A program made the translations under genes and the position numbers. Below are positions 44,488-56,862 of a stretch of 64,000 nt of DNA, piece by piece; position 1 is the stretch's first letter, and each line of letters starts with the position of its first letter. The notes beneath the pieces were generated by a model that ran no database searches, was not told the origin of the DNA, and saw only the letters and a program-made list of their open reading frames with translations. This stretch comes from Rhynchopus sp. YZ270_cl-10 (taxonomy: Eukaryota; Euglenozoa; Diplonemea; Diplonemida; Diplonemidae): contig OZ037852.1 of NCBI GenBank assembly GCA_964035575.1, positions 434,001 through 498,000 of the forward strand, in the 5' to 3' direction.

Positions 44488-47135
44488 TCAGTGCATGTCC
44501 ATAACAACGACGCTGTACTGTTCTGCATTGACCAGACGCTGCAGCCTGCTGTACATCTGTGGGGTGTCGTGTCTTGATACAAAACATAAACCACACATAC
44601 CTTGTCGAGGTCGGAAGGGATCTTGGCGAACGTCTCCTTCGCATCTGCGTACTTCCCATCAATCAGAAGTGTCATCGTCTCGTTCCAGATGGCGAAGGGT
44701 CTGCCTGATGTGTTCTCAAGCTGGTACATCCACTCCTCCTCAGCCACTTTCAGATCACCCATGATCTCAAAGACCTGTATGTTCTGGGAAGTTCGTTTCG
44801 TAAAGAGCAGCGCATCAACACACTTCACAGAAAAGTGGACAGCAATCTCCCCCTTCACAATGAAGCTGTCATAGAGCCCACTGTAGTCCATCTTCCTGTT
44901 GTAACGCTCCATCGCAATCACCCACGACACCACAGAGGAGGTCACAGTGATCTTCTTCATCCCTGCACACCCCATGTGGCCCACACGTGCATCCCCTGTC
45001 GCACACGCAAAGGAGATCGCAATGTTCTCTTTCTCCAGACACGAGCTCACATGTCTTGCACTCTTCGCACAGCACTCTTTGTGCGAACTAGCGATCTTGT
45101 ACGCGTTGAAGGTCACAAGCATTCTGTCCCCAGAGAACACGTCGCACACACCCTTCTGCAACTGTGCCGACTGCATAAGCATTCCCACAACCTTGCTGTG
45201 CTGTTCGACAACAGTCGCATCATCCTTCGAACCGCAGTACGCATGCCAGTCCTTCACATTGAAGTACGCAACAGACACGTGCTTGCGACGCAGGCCTTCC
45301 GCAACAGGCGCTTTGATACGTTGTGAATCATCACTCCTGGAGTGTGAGAGGTTTGGTAGCGCACTCACCATTGATTGGGATCGTGTTTCATCGTCATCTT
45401 GATTGCCTTCCTCATCATCCTTCAGGAGCACTGTCTGTGGCATGTAGTTTCTGTACTCAATCAGGTTGGAGACCATCATCTTGAACGAGGCCTGCATGTT
45501 CGCCACTTCGGAAAGACGTGACTTGCTCTCCAAGTCCACACCCTCAAGGTTCATGACAGCCACACACGACATGTCGTGCTGAAGCGACAGCAACGGGGAG
45601 ATGATCATGCGTGTCACGAACACCGACACCGCAAGCAGCACTGCCGCTGCAGACAACGTTGCTGCCAACATCGTCACAAGTGCCTCGTTCTGCTTGTCCT
45701 CTGAGTCCTGGCGTGACTCTTCGTTCTGTGCTTTGATGGATGATGTGGACACGTCGATTTTCGCCATCACAGCACTCCTCGGCACAAGCAGTGTCACGTA
45801 CCACGTCAGCGTGACAGGGGACCCCTTCTCCAACAACTTCGTCACAGTCCAGAACTCTGTTCTGGTTGCGTTCGTTGCGTTTGCTTCGGGAACGTACATC
45901 CACGGGTGGAATGTATCTTTGGACAGCTCCACAGTTTCATCGTAACCACCGTCCAGGGAAAACGCGTACCTCCCGTGCGAGGCAATTGCAGAAGGAATGC
46001 TCCCTCCTTGGATGTCGGAGTGGTTTGTGATGTTGATCAAACGCTGGTTCGGCAACGTTGAGTTCACAGGTGGTGGGTAGTACTGCATGTAGGTAGCACC
46101 CACCCATCCTGCGTTGAAGGCGATGAGCTCACCCACAGCGCCTGTTCTGTAGTTGTGTTGCACTGTGTAAATCAGCGAACCTTCAGGAAGGTCTTGTTCT
46201 ACAAGCATCTCCGTCAACCCTTTACCACTGAAACCTGTTGCAAGATAGCCAACACGATGGTTCTGACCAGGGTACAGATCCAGCATCTCAGGATGCACAG
46301 GTGAGTAGGAACACGACAACATAATTTGATCGAAAACCACTTTCACGGGAGTGTACTCAAGAGTGCCTGCCATGTACTGAATGTCTCCTGTCAGCAGTTC
46401 CGTCATCCTGTACGGTGCCCCAGAGTAAGCACGTGGAATCATGCAGTTTCCCAGCCAAACGTCATTCTCGTAGTCGCTGAAATAGTTGCATCCACGCTGT
46501 GTGTTCCACATGTTCCCGTCAGGGCCAGCTTCACCTACTCTGGCCAGCGGTCCGTGCTGAAACGTGTTTGTGAACATGTCACGTGTCTCGAGTAGAAGTG
46601 CGATTGGTGTGTCATTTTTCTTAATGCCAGTCGCCTGCGTTGAACTGAAATAAAGAATACTTCCACCCCATGGGTATGAACTAGCCAGGTCTATAGGGTG
46701 GGGGTATGCAGGCGAAAACGGAAGTGCTTCGTATACAATGTTAGTCACGCCGCGGTGCACAGTGTCGTCGAACAAGGTTTTGAGCAACGGACGCAGCTGC
46801 TTGTCAACGAATGCTGGCGACGTGCTCACGTTCGGGTGGTGCATCTCGACATATCCCCCCACAACACGGAGTGACATCTCGGGCACCTCAAAGTATTTGT
46901 CAATCGCCGACTCCACACCTTCCAGCACAGCATGAAGGAAGCGCCCAGACATGGCCTTGATGTCCAGCTCCCCACTGTTCAAACACTGCGACACACCTTC
47001 ATCCCCATTGTCGCGTGCCTTGTGCAGCAGGTCGTTCCACGTCGTGATGGTGATGCTTCCGATCAACGTACCGGTGCAGATGATGAGGAGACACGACAAC
47101 GCCAATGTCAGGGACTGGATACCCGCCCCAGGCAT
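44488..47135 (-). CDS. Receptor-like pseudo-cyclase, copy 5 (two exons)
   Basis: Exon 1 is 47135-44601 (845 codons), the intron 44600-44557 (44 bp), and exon 2 44556-44488 ending VVVMDMH. The frame is intact. The linker before the cyclase-like domain reads EGNQDDDETRSQS, a variant shared with copy 7. The sensor has its own combination of variable stretches (STQATGIKK, VVFDQIMLSC). YFNV again replaces the first metal-binding Asp. The 1.4-kb upstream region is shared with copy 6, so copies 5 and 6 arose as a tandem block of about 4.1 kb. Confidence 0.85.
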
Positions 47136-47160
47136 GATGATGTGGACTGTGTCAAAATAT

Positions 47161-48595
47161 CTGTGTGTGGTAAGGCGATCGGGAGCAGGATTTGAATGTG
47201 GCTTTCAATTTTGATAAATAAGAGCGAACACAAAAACCAGCGCGTATGGAAAAAAGGAGAGGTAAATTTACGTAAAATACTTTCTCTGAATGAAAATGGT
47301 GATTACGTTTGGATACGCGGATAAAAAAATCTGTTTGATAAAAGAAACGCAAACTTATTGTTTTATCTTGTTCAATGAGTGCGTATTGTCACTGTGCTAT
47401 AAGTGTATACTTGGCAAGGTGGAACGCTTCAATGACGCAATAATACATAAGTTTCGTATACTTTCAGTGAGCGTGTGGGCAGCTTCACTGCCTGCTTACA
47501 ATGTAACACCTGCAAAACTGGCTGGGGCCTGTATGAACTGGCTTTTCGGTTCAAAAAAGGACTGAAAGAGTGGTATTTTTGGGCGGTGTAGGTGGCGCAC
47601 AGCTCTATAAGAACGCGTTTCGATGAAACTCACCTAAGTGTTTTAGAATTTTCTTCGCCGCCCAAGCACTGATAAAACTAGTTTGATCATCCACATTGTC
47701 CTTGTACATTCACTTATGAAACACAAAGAAAAGAGCAGCATGAACAAAGCATTCTTAACAACAATGTGTGGCGGAGTCTTAGTATGACAGGTACATTTGA
47801 AATCACAAATTCCTCAATCACATGAGAGACAACAAGTAACCGCGATATGTCCATCACCACCAAATGATTCTAACAAGAAAACTACTAATCTCAACTCTTT
47901 CATTTCCTCTAGCAGATAGGCCCACAGACTGTACACCTTACGCATGGTGTGCACCTGACTAAATAAAACAAATAAACCTTGTCAGATAAATGTGTCTCGT
48001 TCACATCCATCTTTCCCACTATCGCTGGCGTAGGGCATATAGTGTGAAACCTGAACAGCTTTCCCTTCGCCGCAGAGACAGCTGTTCAGGATGACGTAAT
48101 CATTTCATTGTTTTACGGATCAAGGCACTGGCCTACTGCTGGAACGCCAATGAAACGAAACCCCTTCAGTTGAGATTGGAGGAGTGAGTTCTGGGAGATG
48201 CCGATGCTTATGCAGCACAGCTTGGGAATAGAAACGTACTCAAGTTACTTAAGAAACGAACAACGTAAGAAGTAAACGCGGTTTCCACCGTCGCAAAGGC
48301 TTATACAATTGAATGAACCACAAAGTGTAAACCTTGTGAAGAAAAGAATAAAAGGGCTGTGCAGTGTGGAGGACACTCAGGGAATCCTTGCACGCACTAA
48401 TGCCCTAAAAACTCCCTGTTCGGGTGTTATCAAACATGAGAACCAACTAGCAACAAGGGGCGCCTTTTGGCGGGCGTTGCTAAGGGTGTTTATGTTTAGG
48501 ATGTAATGTTTTCAACAATTTTGATGCGGGTACAGAAGTACTGTCTCAATGTCCGTGGATAAAGTAAACTTGAGGCACGGAGAAAAAGTGTGGTG
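47161..48595. repeat. Intergenic block shared between copies 5, 6 and 7
   Basis: Closely similar to 51264-52577 plus 56762-56860, with small indels. Indels change all reading frames, so it is judged non-coding. It contains the uninterrupted TTATGTTTAGGATGTAATG site (48490-48508) that is split by the 4.18-kb insertion in the other copy. Confidence 0.85.
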
Positions 48596-51238
48596 TCAGT
48601 GCATGTCCATAACAACGACGCTGTACTGTTCTGCATTGACCAGACGCTGCAGCCTGCTGTACATCTGTGGGGTGTCGTGTCTTGATACAAAACATAAACC
48701 ACACATACCTTGTCGAGGTCGGAAGGGATCTTGGCGAACGTCTCCTTCGCATCTGCGTACTTCCCATCAATCAGAAGTGTCATCGTCTCGTTCCAGATGG
48801 CGAAGGGTCTGCCTGATGTGTTCGCAAGCTGGTACATCCACTCCTCCTCAGCCACTTTCAGATCACCCATGATCTCAAAGACCTGTACGTTCTTGGAACT
48901 GCGTTTCGTAAAGAGCAGCGCATCAACACACTTCACAGAAAAGTGGACAGCAATCTCCCCCTTCACAATGAAGCTGTCATAGAGCCCACTGTAGTCCATC
49001 TTCCTGTTGTAACGCTCCATCGCAATCACCCACGACACCACAGAGGAGGTCACAGTGATCTTCTTCATCCCTGCACACCCCATGTGGCCCACACGTGCAT
49101 CCCCTGTCGCACACGCAAAGGAGATAGCAATGTTCTTTCTCCAGACACGAGCTCACATGTCTTGCACTATTCGCACAGCACTCTTTGTGTGAACTAGCGA
49201 TCTTGTACGCGTTGAAGGTCACAAGCATCCTGTCACCAGAGAACACGTCGCACACACCCTTCTGCAACTGTGCCGACTGCATAAGCATTCCCACAACCTT
49301 GCTGTGCTGTTCGACAACAGTGTCATCGTCCTTCGAACCGCAGTACGCATGCCAGTCCTTCACATTGAAGTACGCAACAGACACGTGCTTGCGACGCAGG
49401 CCTTCTGCAACAGGCGCTTTGATATGTTGTGAATCATCACTCTTGGAGTGTGAGAGGTTTGGTGAACTCACCATTGATTTGGATCGTGTACCATCGTCAT
49501 CTTCAGCGTCTTCCTCATCATCCTTCAGGAGCACTGTCTGTGGCATGTAGTTTCTGTACTCAATCAGGTTGGAGACCATCATCTTGAACGAGGCCTGCAT
49601 GTTCGCCACTTCGGAAAGACGTGACTTGCTCTCCAAGTCCACACCCTCAAGGTTCATGACAGCCACACACGACATGTCGTGCTGAAGCGACAGCAACGGG
49701 GAGATGATCATGCGTGTCACGAACACCGACACCGCAAGCAGCACTGCCGCTGCAGACAACGTTGCTGCCAACATCGTCACAAGCGCCTCGTTCTGCTTGT
49801 CCTCTGAGTCCTGGCGTGACTCTTCGTTCTGTGCTTTGATGGATGATGTGGACACGTCGATTTTCGCCATCACAGCACTCCTCGGCACAAGCAGTGTCAC
49901 GTACCACGTCAGCGTGACAGGGGACCCCTTCTCCAACAACTTCGTCACAGTCCAGAACTCTGTCCTGGTTGCGTTCGTTGCGTTTGCTTCGGGAACGTAC
50001 GTCCATGGGTGGAATGTATCTTTGGACAGCTCCACAGTTTCATCGTAACCACCGTCCAGGGAAAACGCGTACCTCCCGTGCGAGGCAATTGCAGAAGGAA
50101 TGCTCCCTCCTTGGATGTCGGAGTGGTTTGTGATGTTGATCAAACGCTGGTTCGGCAACGTTGAGTTGATAGGCGGTGGGTAGTACTGCATGTAGGTAGC
50201 ACCCACCCATCCTGCGTTGAAGGCGATGAGCTCACCCACAGCGCCTGTTCTGTAGTTGTGTTGCACTGTGTAAATCAGCGAACCTTCAGGAAGGTCTTGT
50301 TCTACAAGCATGTCCGTCAACCCTTTACCACTGAAAGCTGTTCCGAGATAGCCAACACGATGGTTCTGACCAGGGTACAGATCCAGCATCTCAGGATGCA
50401 CAGGTGAGTAGGAACACGACAGCGTGATTTCATTAAAGCTCGCAATCACGGGTGCGTACTCAAGAGTGCCTGCCCTGTACTGAATGTCTCCTGTCAGCAG
50501 TTCCGCCATCATGTATTGTGCCCCAGAGACAGCACGTGGAAGCAGGCAGTTTCCCAGCCAAACGTCATTCTCATAATCGCTGAAATAGTTGCATCCACGC
50601 TGTGTGTTCCACATGTTCCCGTCAGGGCCAGCTTCACCTATTCTGGACATCGGTCCGTGCTGAAACGTGTTTGTGTACATGTCACGTGACTCGAGTTGAA
50701 GTGCGATTGGTGTATCATTTTTCTTAATGCCAGTCGACTGCGTTGCACTGAAATAAAGAACACTTCCACCCCATGGGTATGAACGAGCCAGGTCTAAAGG
50801 GTGGGGGTATGCAGGTGAAAACGGAAGAGCCTCATACGCAATGTTTGAAACCCCGTGGTGCACAGTGTCGTCGAACAAGGTTTTGAGCAACGGACGCAGC
50901 TGCTTGTCAACGAATGCTGGCGACGTGCTCACGTTCGGGTGGTGCATCTCGACATATCCCCCCACAACACGGAGTGACATCTCGGGCACCTCAAAGTATT
51001 TGTCAATCGCCGACTCCACACCTTCCAGCACAGCATGAAGGAAGCGCCCAGACATGGCCTTGATGTCCAGCTCCCCACTGTTCAAACACTGCGACACACC
51101 TTCATCCCCATTGTCGCGTGCCTTGCGCAGCAGGTCGTTCCATGTCGTGATGGTGATGCTTCCGATCAACGTACCGGTGCAGATGATGAGGAGACACGAC
51201 AACGCCAATGTCAGGGACTGGATACCCGCCCCAGGCAT
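48596..51238 (-). pseudogene. Receptor-like pseudo-cyclase, copy 6 (frameshifted)
   Basis: Exon 1 is 51238-48709, the intron 48708-48665 (44 bp), and exon 2 48664-48596. A 2-bp deletion near 49135 (GAGAAAGAACATT in place of GAGAAAGAGAACATT) shifts the frame after EKE, and translation ends at LQQEDGLQWAL, losing the second half of the cyclase-like domain and tail. The sensor, membrane segments and HAMP-like linker are intact, so a 753-residue truncated receptor is possible. The same deletion is present in copy 7, so both descend from one broken copy or exchanged this segment. Splice sites of the distal intron remain intact. Confidence 0.85.
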
Positions 51239-51263
51239 GATGATGTGGACTGTGTCAAAATAT

Positions 51264-52577
51264 CTGTGTGTGGTAAGGCGATCGGGAGCATCATTTGAAT
51301 ACGGCTTTCAATTATGATAAAAAAGAGCGAACACAAAAACCAGCGCGTATGGAAAAAAGGAGAGGGAAAATACTTTCTCTGAAGGAAAGTGGTGCTTACG
51401 TTTGGGTACGGGCGGAGAATAAAATCTGTTTGATAAAAGAAACGCAAACTTATTGTTTTATCTTGTTCAATGAGTGCGTATTGTCACTGTGCCGCACCGT
51501 ATAAGTGGCAAGGTGATGTAACGCTTCAACGACGCTACATAAGTTTCGTATACTTTCAGTGAGCGTGTGGACAGCTTCACTGCCTGCTCACAATGTAACA
51601 CCTGCAAAACTGGCTGGGGCCTGTATGAACTGGATTTGCGGGTCAAAAAGGCCTGAAAAAGTGGTGTTTTTGGGAGGTGTGGGTGGCGCGCAGCTAGAAC
51701 GCGCTTCGATGAACTCACCTTAGCGTTTTAGAATTTTCTGCGCAGCCCAAGCAATGATTAAAGCTAGTTTGATCATCCACATTGTACATTCAATGATAAA
51801 ACACAAAGAAAACAGTATCATGAACAAAGCATTCTTAACAACAATGTGTGGCGGAGTCTTAGTATGACAGGTACATTTGAAATCACAAGTTGCTCAATCA
51901 CATGAGAGACAACAAGTAACCGCGATATGACCATCACCACTAATATTCTAACAAGAAAACTACTAATCTCAACTCTTTCATTTCCTCTAGCAGAAAGGCC
52001 CACAGACTGTACACCTTACGCATGGTGTGCACCTGACTAAATAAAACAAATAAACCTTGTCAGATAAATGTGCCTCGCGTTCACATCCATCTTTCCCACT
52101 ATCGCTGGCGTAGGGCATATAGTGTGAAACCTGAACAGCTTTCCCTTCGCCGCAGAGACAGCTGTTCAGGATGACGTAATCATTTCATTGTTTTACGGAT
52201 CAAGGCACTGGCCTACTGCTGGAACGCCAATGAAACGAAACCCCTTCAGTTGAGATTGGAGGAGTGAGTTCTGGGAGATGCCGATGCTTATGCAGCACAG
52301 CTTGGGAATAGAAACGTACTCAAGTTACTTAAGAAACGAACAACGTAAGAAGTAAACGCGGTTTCCACCAGTCGCAAAGACTGGTGGAATTTAATGAACC
52401 ACAATGTGTAAACCTTGTGAAGAATAGAATAAAAGGGCTGTGCAGTGTGGAGGACACTCAGGGAATCCTTGCACGCACTAATGCCCTAAAAACTCCCTGT
52501 TCGGGTGTTATCAAACATGAGAACCAACTAGCAACAAGGGGCGCCTTTTGGCGGGAGTTGCTAAGGGCGTTTATGTT
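51264..52577. repeat. Intergenic block, duplicate of 47161-48480
   Basis: The upstream flank of copy 6 runs through the same sequence as the flank of copy 5 to the TA at 52578, where the 4.18-kb element interrupts it. Confidence 0.85.
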
Positions 52578-53185
52578 TACACGGCGGGGCTGTGTCACAC
52601 CTGTGACACAGCTGAGGGTGTGTAACTTTCAATGATATGCGACATTTTGTGACAGTGTCACGGTGACACTGTCACAAGCTGTGTGACACTGTCACAAATC
52701 ATGTGACACTGTCACGGTGACACTGTCACAAGTCGTGTGACACTGTCTCCGTGACAGTGTCACAGTGGTGTGACACAGTCACAGTGGCTATTGCCTCCCA
52801 GGGAAAGGGACTCTCAAAAATTTTTTTTTGCCCAAAACAGGGCTAATTTCGACGATTTGAGGCCATTAAAAGCAAAAACTGGCACTTTTGAGCATCTGTG
52901 GGGGTCTAAAACGCGGTTTGCGCACCCGATTTTTCGTGGTTTTTGCCGTAGACAATTTTTTTCTTTAAAAAGTCAATCTGAGGTTTTCTTTGGATTTTTT
53001 GGGCCATTTTATGACCTACCACGCCCGATCTCGGGCGGGGAAAAATTTTTTTTTTTTTGGTCAAAAATCGCCCTTATCTAACCACTGTTTAGGTAGGTTC
53101 TGGGGGCTGGTGCTGACATACATGCATGTCCATTCCACAGGTTGCGGGGGTCCCAGATGTTGCCCGGGGTAAAGGGTCATATGAT

Positions 53186-53598
53186 CAGTACAGTACAGTA
53201 CAGTACAGTACAGTACAGTACAGTACAGTACAGTACAGTACAGTACAGTACAGTACAGTACAGTACAGTACAGTACAGTACAGTACAGTACAGTACAGTA
53301 CAGTACAGTACAGTACAGTACAGTACAGTACAGTACAGTACAGTACAGTACAGTACAGTACAGTACAGTACAGTACAGTACAGTACAGTACAGTACAGTA
53401 CAGTACAGTACAGTACAGTACAGTACAGTACAGTACAGTACAGTACAGTACAGTACAGTACAGTACAGTACAGTACAGTACAGTACAGTACAGTACAGTA
53501 CAGTACAGTACAGTACAGTACAGTACAGTACAGTACAGTACAGTACAGTACAGTACAGTACAGTACAGTACAGTACAGTACAGTACAGTACAGTACAG
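53186..53598. repeat. 5-bp microsatellite (CAGTA)n
   Basis: About 82 perfect units inside the 4.18-kb element. Open frames across it are artefacts. Confidence 0.98.
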
Positions 53599-53639
53599 AG
53601 GTCACTTACATGTGGTGGCATGCTTCCCTGTAGGGTGGT

Positions 53640-53930
53640 GTACCATTTTTTGCCCCAGCGTAATTTCGGTGTAATTGTGTGTAATTGTGGTGTAATTGTG
53701 GTTAGTTGTGGTTAGTTGTGTGTACTTGTGCTGAAACTGTACTGGAATTGTGCCTAATATAGGCACAGCTCAGGTGAGTATGGTGCCAGTTGTGCCCAGT
53801 AGTGTCATAGGCAAAACGGTACATATATGATGTATATAATTGCACAGTTTATACAGTGCAAACTGTTGTTTCATTAGATGCGATGCAATGACAGAGTATT
53901 GTTGCTTTATTTCCTTTCAGTCCTCAGTTG
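53640..53930. other. GTGTAATTGTG-rich segment, no gene
   Basis: Degenerate repeats of TGTGGTTAGTTGTG type followed by unremarkable sequence. Nothing else was seen. Confidence 0.5.
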
Positions 53931-54249
53931 TTCAGTTCACTAATATTCCAGCATATATTGATGATACTGCCTGGTTTGGTTGTATGACCATAATGTTTGC
54001 AATGTATAGCTAGCTTTCGTAAAACACGGCAGCATGCCCAGGCGAGCCGGACAGTCGCACAAGTACTCGTTGGCTGCGACGCGTCGGAGGCGGCTTGTGG
54101 TCTGCAGGAGGGCCTCCCAACACGTGCTGACCGGGCGACATGTATGTTGCACCCGTGAGCACCTTCGCTGCCTTCCGGTGGAGCACGAGGGTGTCATGTG
54201 GGTCGCAGGGAGTCGGCTGCCGTCAGGTAGGCAGCTCGTCCTGAGCTGA

Positions 54250-55445
54250 GTGGAGGTTGTTCACTGAAGAGTCTGGTTCATCAGTTGGTGCATGTCACTA
54301 CACCCGTTTTCCCATCACCTTCGACACATTGCTGGCGAGGGAGATCGGGCTGTACGACGCGGGTCATGTCGTGTTTCCCTTTTTGTGTAGTGGGATCACC
54401 GTTACTGTCGTCGACCACTCCGGGATAACTGCCGTCGTCCAGGAGAGGTTGCGCATATGTAGGAGTGCTCGCGGTGCTCCATCACCGAGGTGTTGAAGCC
54501 ATTCGTTGTGGACCCCGTCTGGGCCAGTGGACCCGACCTCACATCTCCTAACCTAGCGGCCGTGTTCCAGCAGAAACAAATCAACAAATCAATATTTTTC
54601 TTGTGCTGCTGCTTTGTTGACCATCCCGAACCAGAGGGAGTAGGTCTCGTTCAGGTTTGTGCGCTTCGTCGTTTTTGCAGTGCTCTCCTCCGAGAATTCA
54701 ATCGGAACGTGGTCGGAGGCCCTTCGACAGTGTAATCCATCCCTGGTATCCAACCTTTCAGAAGTCATCACAATGTCGGGCCCCATAGCGTCTTAGTGTG
54801 TCCCAGGATACGGTGGTGCGCATTCACGTCCCCTGCAATCGCCACCTTCCCCTGTGGGCAGTTCTCAAACGTTGCAATCGTCACATCGTGTGTCATTTTT
54901 GTGCAGGCCTGCCGCACTTGGCCTGTCCACATTCAGAATCTCACACCTTCCACTACGTCAAGTCTCTCTGTCACGCAGCTCTCTGGAGAAGTGAAGTTGT
55001 GTTTGGATGTGCGTGTGGTGTGGACGTCGGTCGCGGTGCCGCCTCCCGATGCCATCGCCCCCTTCGCACCCTCCGCACGCTTTTGAGTACGCATGCGTTT
55101 GTATAACATATGTACGTGCGACAAGAACACCTCCCTGTACGAGATGATCTTCAACAGCGGTGATACGAAGTCTGCCGTGTCGAGACTGGACAAAGCCACC
55201 AGGTTGAGGTGATTCTCGGATATCTTTGCGATGACGTCCTCGTTAGGCTTATGTCGTTTCTGCATGGTGGGCGAGAATATGCACGGTCCTTCCTCTGCAC
55301 TGCCACTGAAGCGTCGTATACGGCGGGCCTGGGTTCGCAATGTAGAACACAAGTCGCCTACAGCAGGTGGAGGGATGTTGATGTTCTTTTCAGGGTCATA
55401 AACTGTCGGGGCGACGAAAGAAGGTTTCGGTCCCACGGGAAGCAT
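54250..55445 (-). pseudogene. Decayed non-LTR retrotransposon (endonuclease and RT fragments)
   Basis: On the minus strand, in order, are a frame of unknown function (55445-54933), an APE-type endonuclease signature GDVNAHH at about 54811-54835, and the endonuclease C-terminal signature SDHVPIEF at about 54695-54718. These are followed by reverse-transcriptase motifs: a VIPLHKKGK stretch at about 54375-54407 and a YSPISLASNVSKVM stretch at about 54301-54357. They lie in different frames with stops between, so the gene is dead. Motif order fits a LINE-type pol. It sits within the 4.18-kb TIR element. Confidence 0.7.
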
Positions 55446-55932
55446 GGTCCACTCAGCACTCCGGTACCACCTCCCATAGCGACTGCGTCACGAACAACAA
55501 CAAAAGAGTGGGAATAAGGCAACATGTTTCAGCAAAACAAAATTTTAGACAGCTGACTATTGCAAGCTGTTATGTTGGGTAAAATGTCGGAATAGGCAAA
55601 CCCGCAACCCGGCGTTTCTTTCTTCTTCTCTTTCTCTTCGAAGCAACGCAACCCAACCGATCGAGCGGATCAGAACGCAACGATGTGAACGTTGCGAACC
55701 GAACCAACCCAACGCCACCGGTCTGAACGCAACGGCCCGAACCGAACGCACGGAACCAACGCAACGTAACGAATGCAACCGATCTGTACGCAGCAAACCG
55801 AACGCAACCAACGCAACGAGTGGTTACAAAACGCAACCCACCTTCGGTGGGCTCAGACTCGTGCCAGTGGTGCGGGCAAACCCGCCCTGTGTGTGGGCCG
55901 ATATTGACAGGTCTTTGACACAAAGGGGTCCA

Positions 55933-56570
55933 TACCCAGTACCCAGTACCCAGTACCCAGTACCCAGTACCCAGTACCCAGTACCCAGTACCCAGTACCC
56001 AGTACCCAGTACCCAGTACCCAGTACCCAGTACCCAGTACCCAGTACCCAGTACCCAGTACCCAGTACCCAGTACCCAGTACCCAGTACCCAGTACCCAG
56101 TACCCAGTACCCAGTACCCAGTACCCAGTACCCAGTACCCAGTACCCAGTACCCAGTACCCAGTACCCAGTACCCAGTACCCAGTACCCAGTACCCAGTA
56201 CCCAGTACCCAGTACCCAGTACCCAGTACCCAGTACCCAGTACCCAGTACCCAGTACCCAGTACCCAGTACCCAGTACCCAGTACCCAGTACCCAGTACC
56301 CAGTACCCAGTACCCAGTACCCAGTACCCAGTACCCAGTACCCAGTACCCAGTACCCAGTACCCAGTACCCAGTACCCAGTACCCAGTACCCAGTACCCA
56401 GTACCCAGTACCCAGTACCCAGTACCCAGTACCCAGTACCCAGTACCCAGTACCCAGTACCCAGTACCCAGTACCCAGTACCCAGTACCCAGTACCCAGT
56501 ACCCAGTACCCAGTACCCAGTACCCAGTACCCAGTACCCAGTACCCAGTACCCAGTACCCAGTACCCAGT
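55933..56570. repeat. 7-bp microsatellite (ACCCAGT)n
   Basis: About 91 perfect units. It is the same unit as the array at 23423-23648, which is also adjacent to a CACGGCGGGG terminus. Confidence 0.98.
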
Positions 56571-56862
56571 GGGTATTCCTTAAGGTTGTGACAGTGTCAC
56601 ACAGGTATGTGACACTGTCACAAGTCGTGTGACACTGTCTCCGTGACACTGTCACACATTTTGTGACACTGTCTCCGTGACAGTGTCACAAAATGTGTGA
56701 CAGTGTCACATGTGACACTGTCTCCGTGACAGTGTCACATGTGACACAGCCCCGCCGTGTAGGATGTAATGTTTTCAACAATTTTGATGCGGGTACAGAA
56801 GTACTGTCTCAATGTCCGTGGATAAAGTAAATTTCAGAGAGGCACGGAGAAAAAGTGTGGTG

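Larger units (their letters stand above)
52580..56759. mobile_element. 4,180-bp TIR element inserted at TA
   Basis: Ends CACGGCGGGGCTGTGTCACA are perfect over 20 bp and continue into arrays of TGTGACACTGTCAC palindromes (52590-52785 and 56585-56750). TA is duplicated at 52578-52579 and 56760-56761. The uninterrupted site is visible at 48490-48508. Contents from left to right: TGACACTG palindromes, a (CAGTA)n array, minus-strand remnants of a non-LTR retrotransposon, an AACGCAACC-rich stretch, an (ACCCAGT)n array, and more palindromes. No DDE transposase was recognised, so it is probably non-autonomous and has captured other repeats. The superfamily is not assigned. Confidence 0.85.

Noticed and set aside
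49500-49900. Spliced-leader RNA gene suggested by TTTCTGTACTCAATC
   Set aside because: The word lies inside the receptor coding region (minus-strand codons of the conserved EYRNYMPQ segment) in all copies, so it is not an independent RNA gene.
53061-53674. Frames of repeated YCTVL or STVQY
   Set aside because: A translation of (CAGTA)n on either strand.
23398-56580. Possible CRISPR-like or telomere arrays
   Set aside because: The arrays are perfect head-to-tail 5-8-bp units without spacers, in nuclear-type DNA. They are microsatellites.
55570-56655. 361-codon frame with repeated WVLGTGY
   Set aside because: An artefact of the (ACCCAGT)n array. The unit length lets frames stay open, and flanking parts are not conserved.
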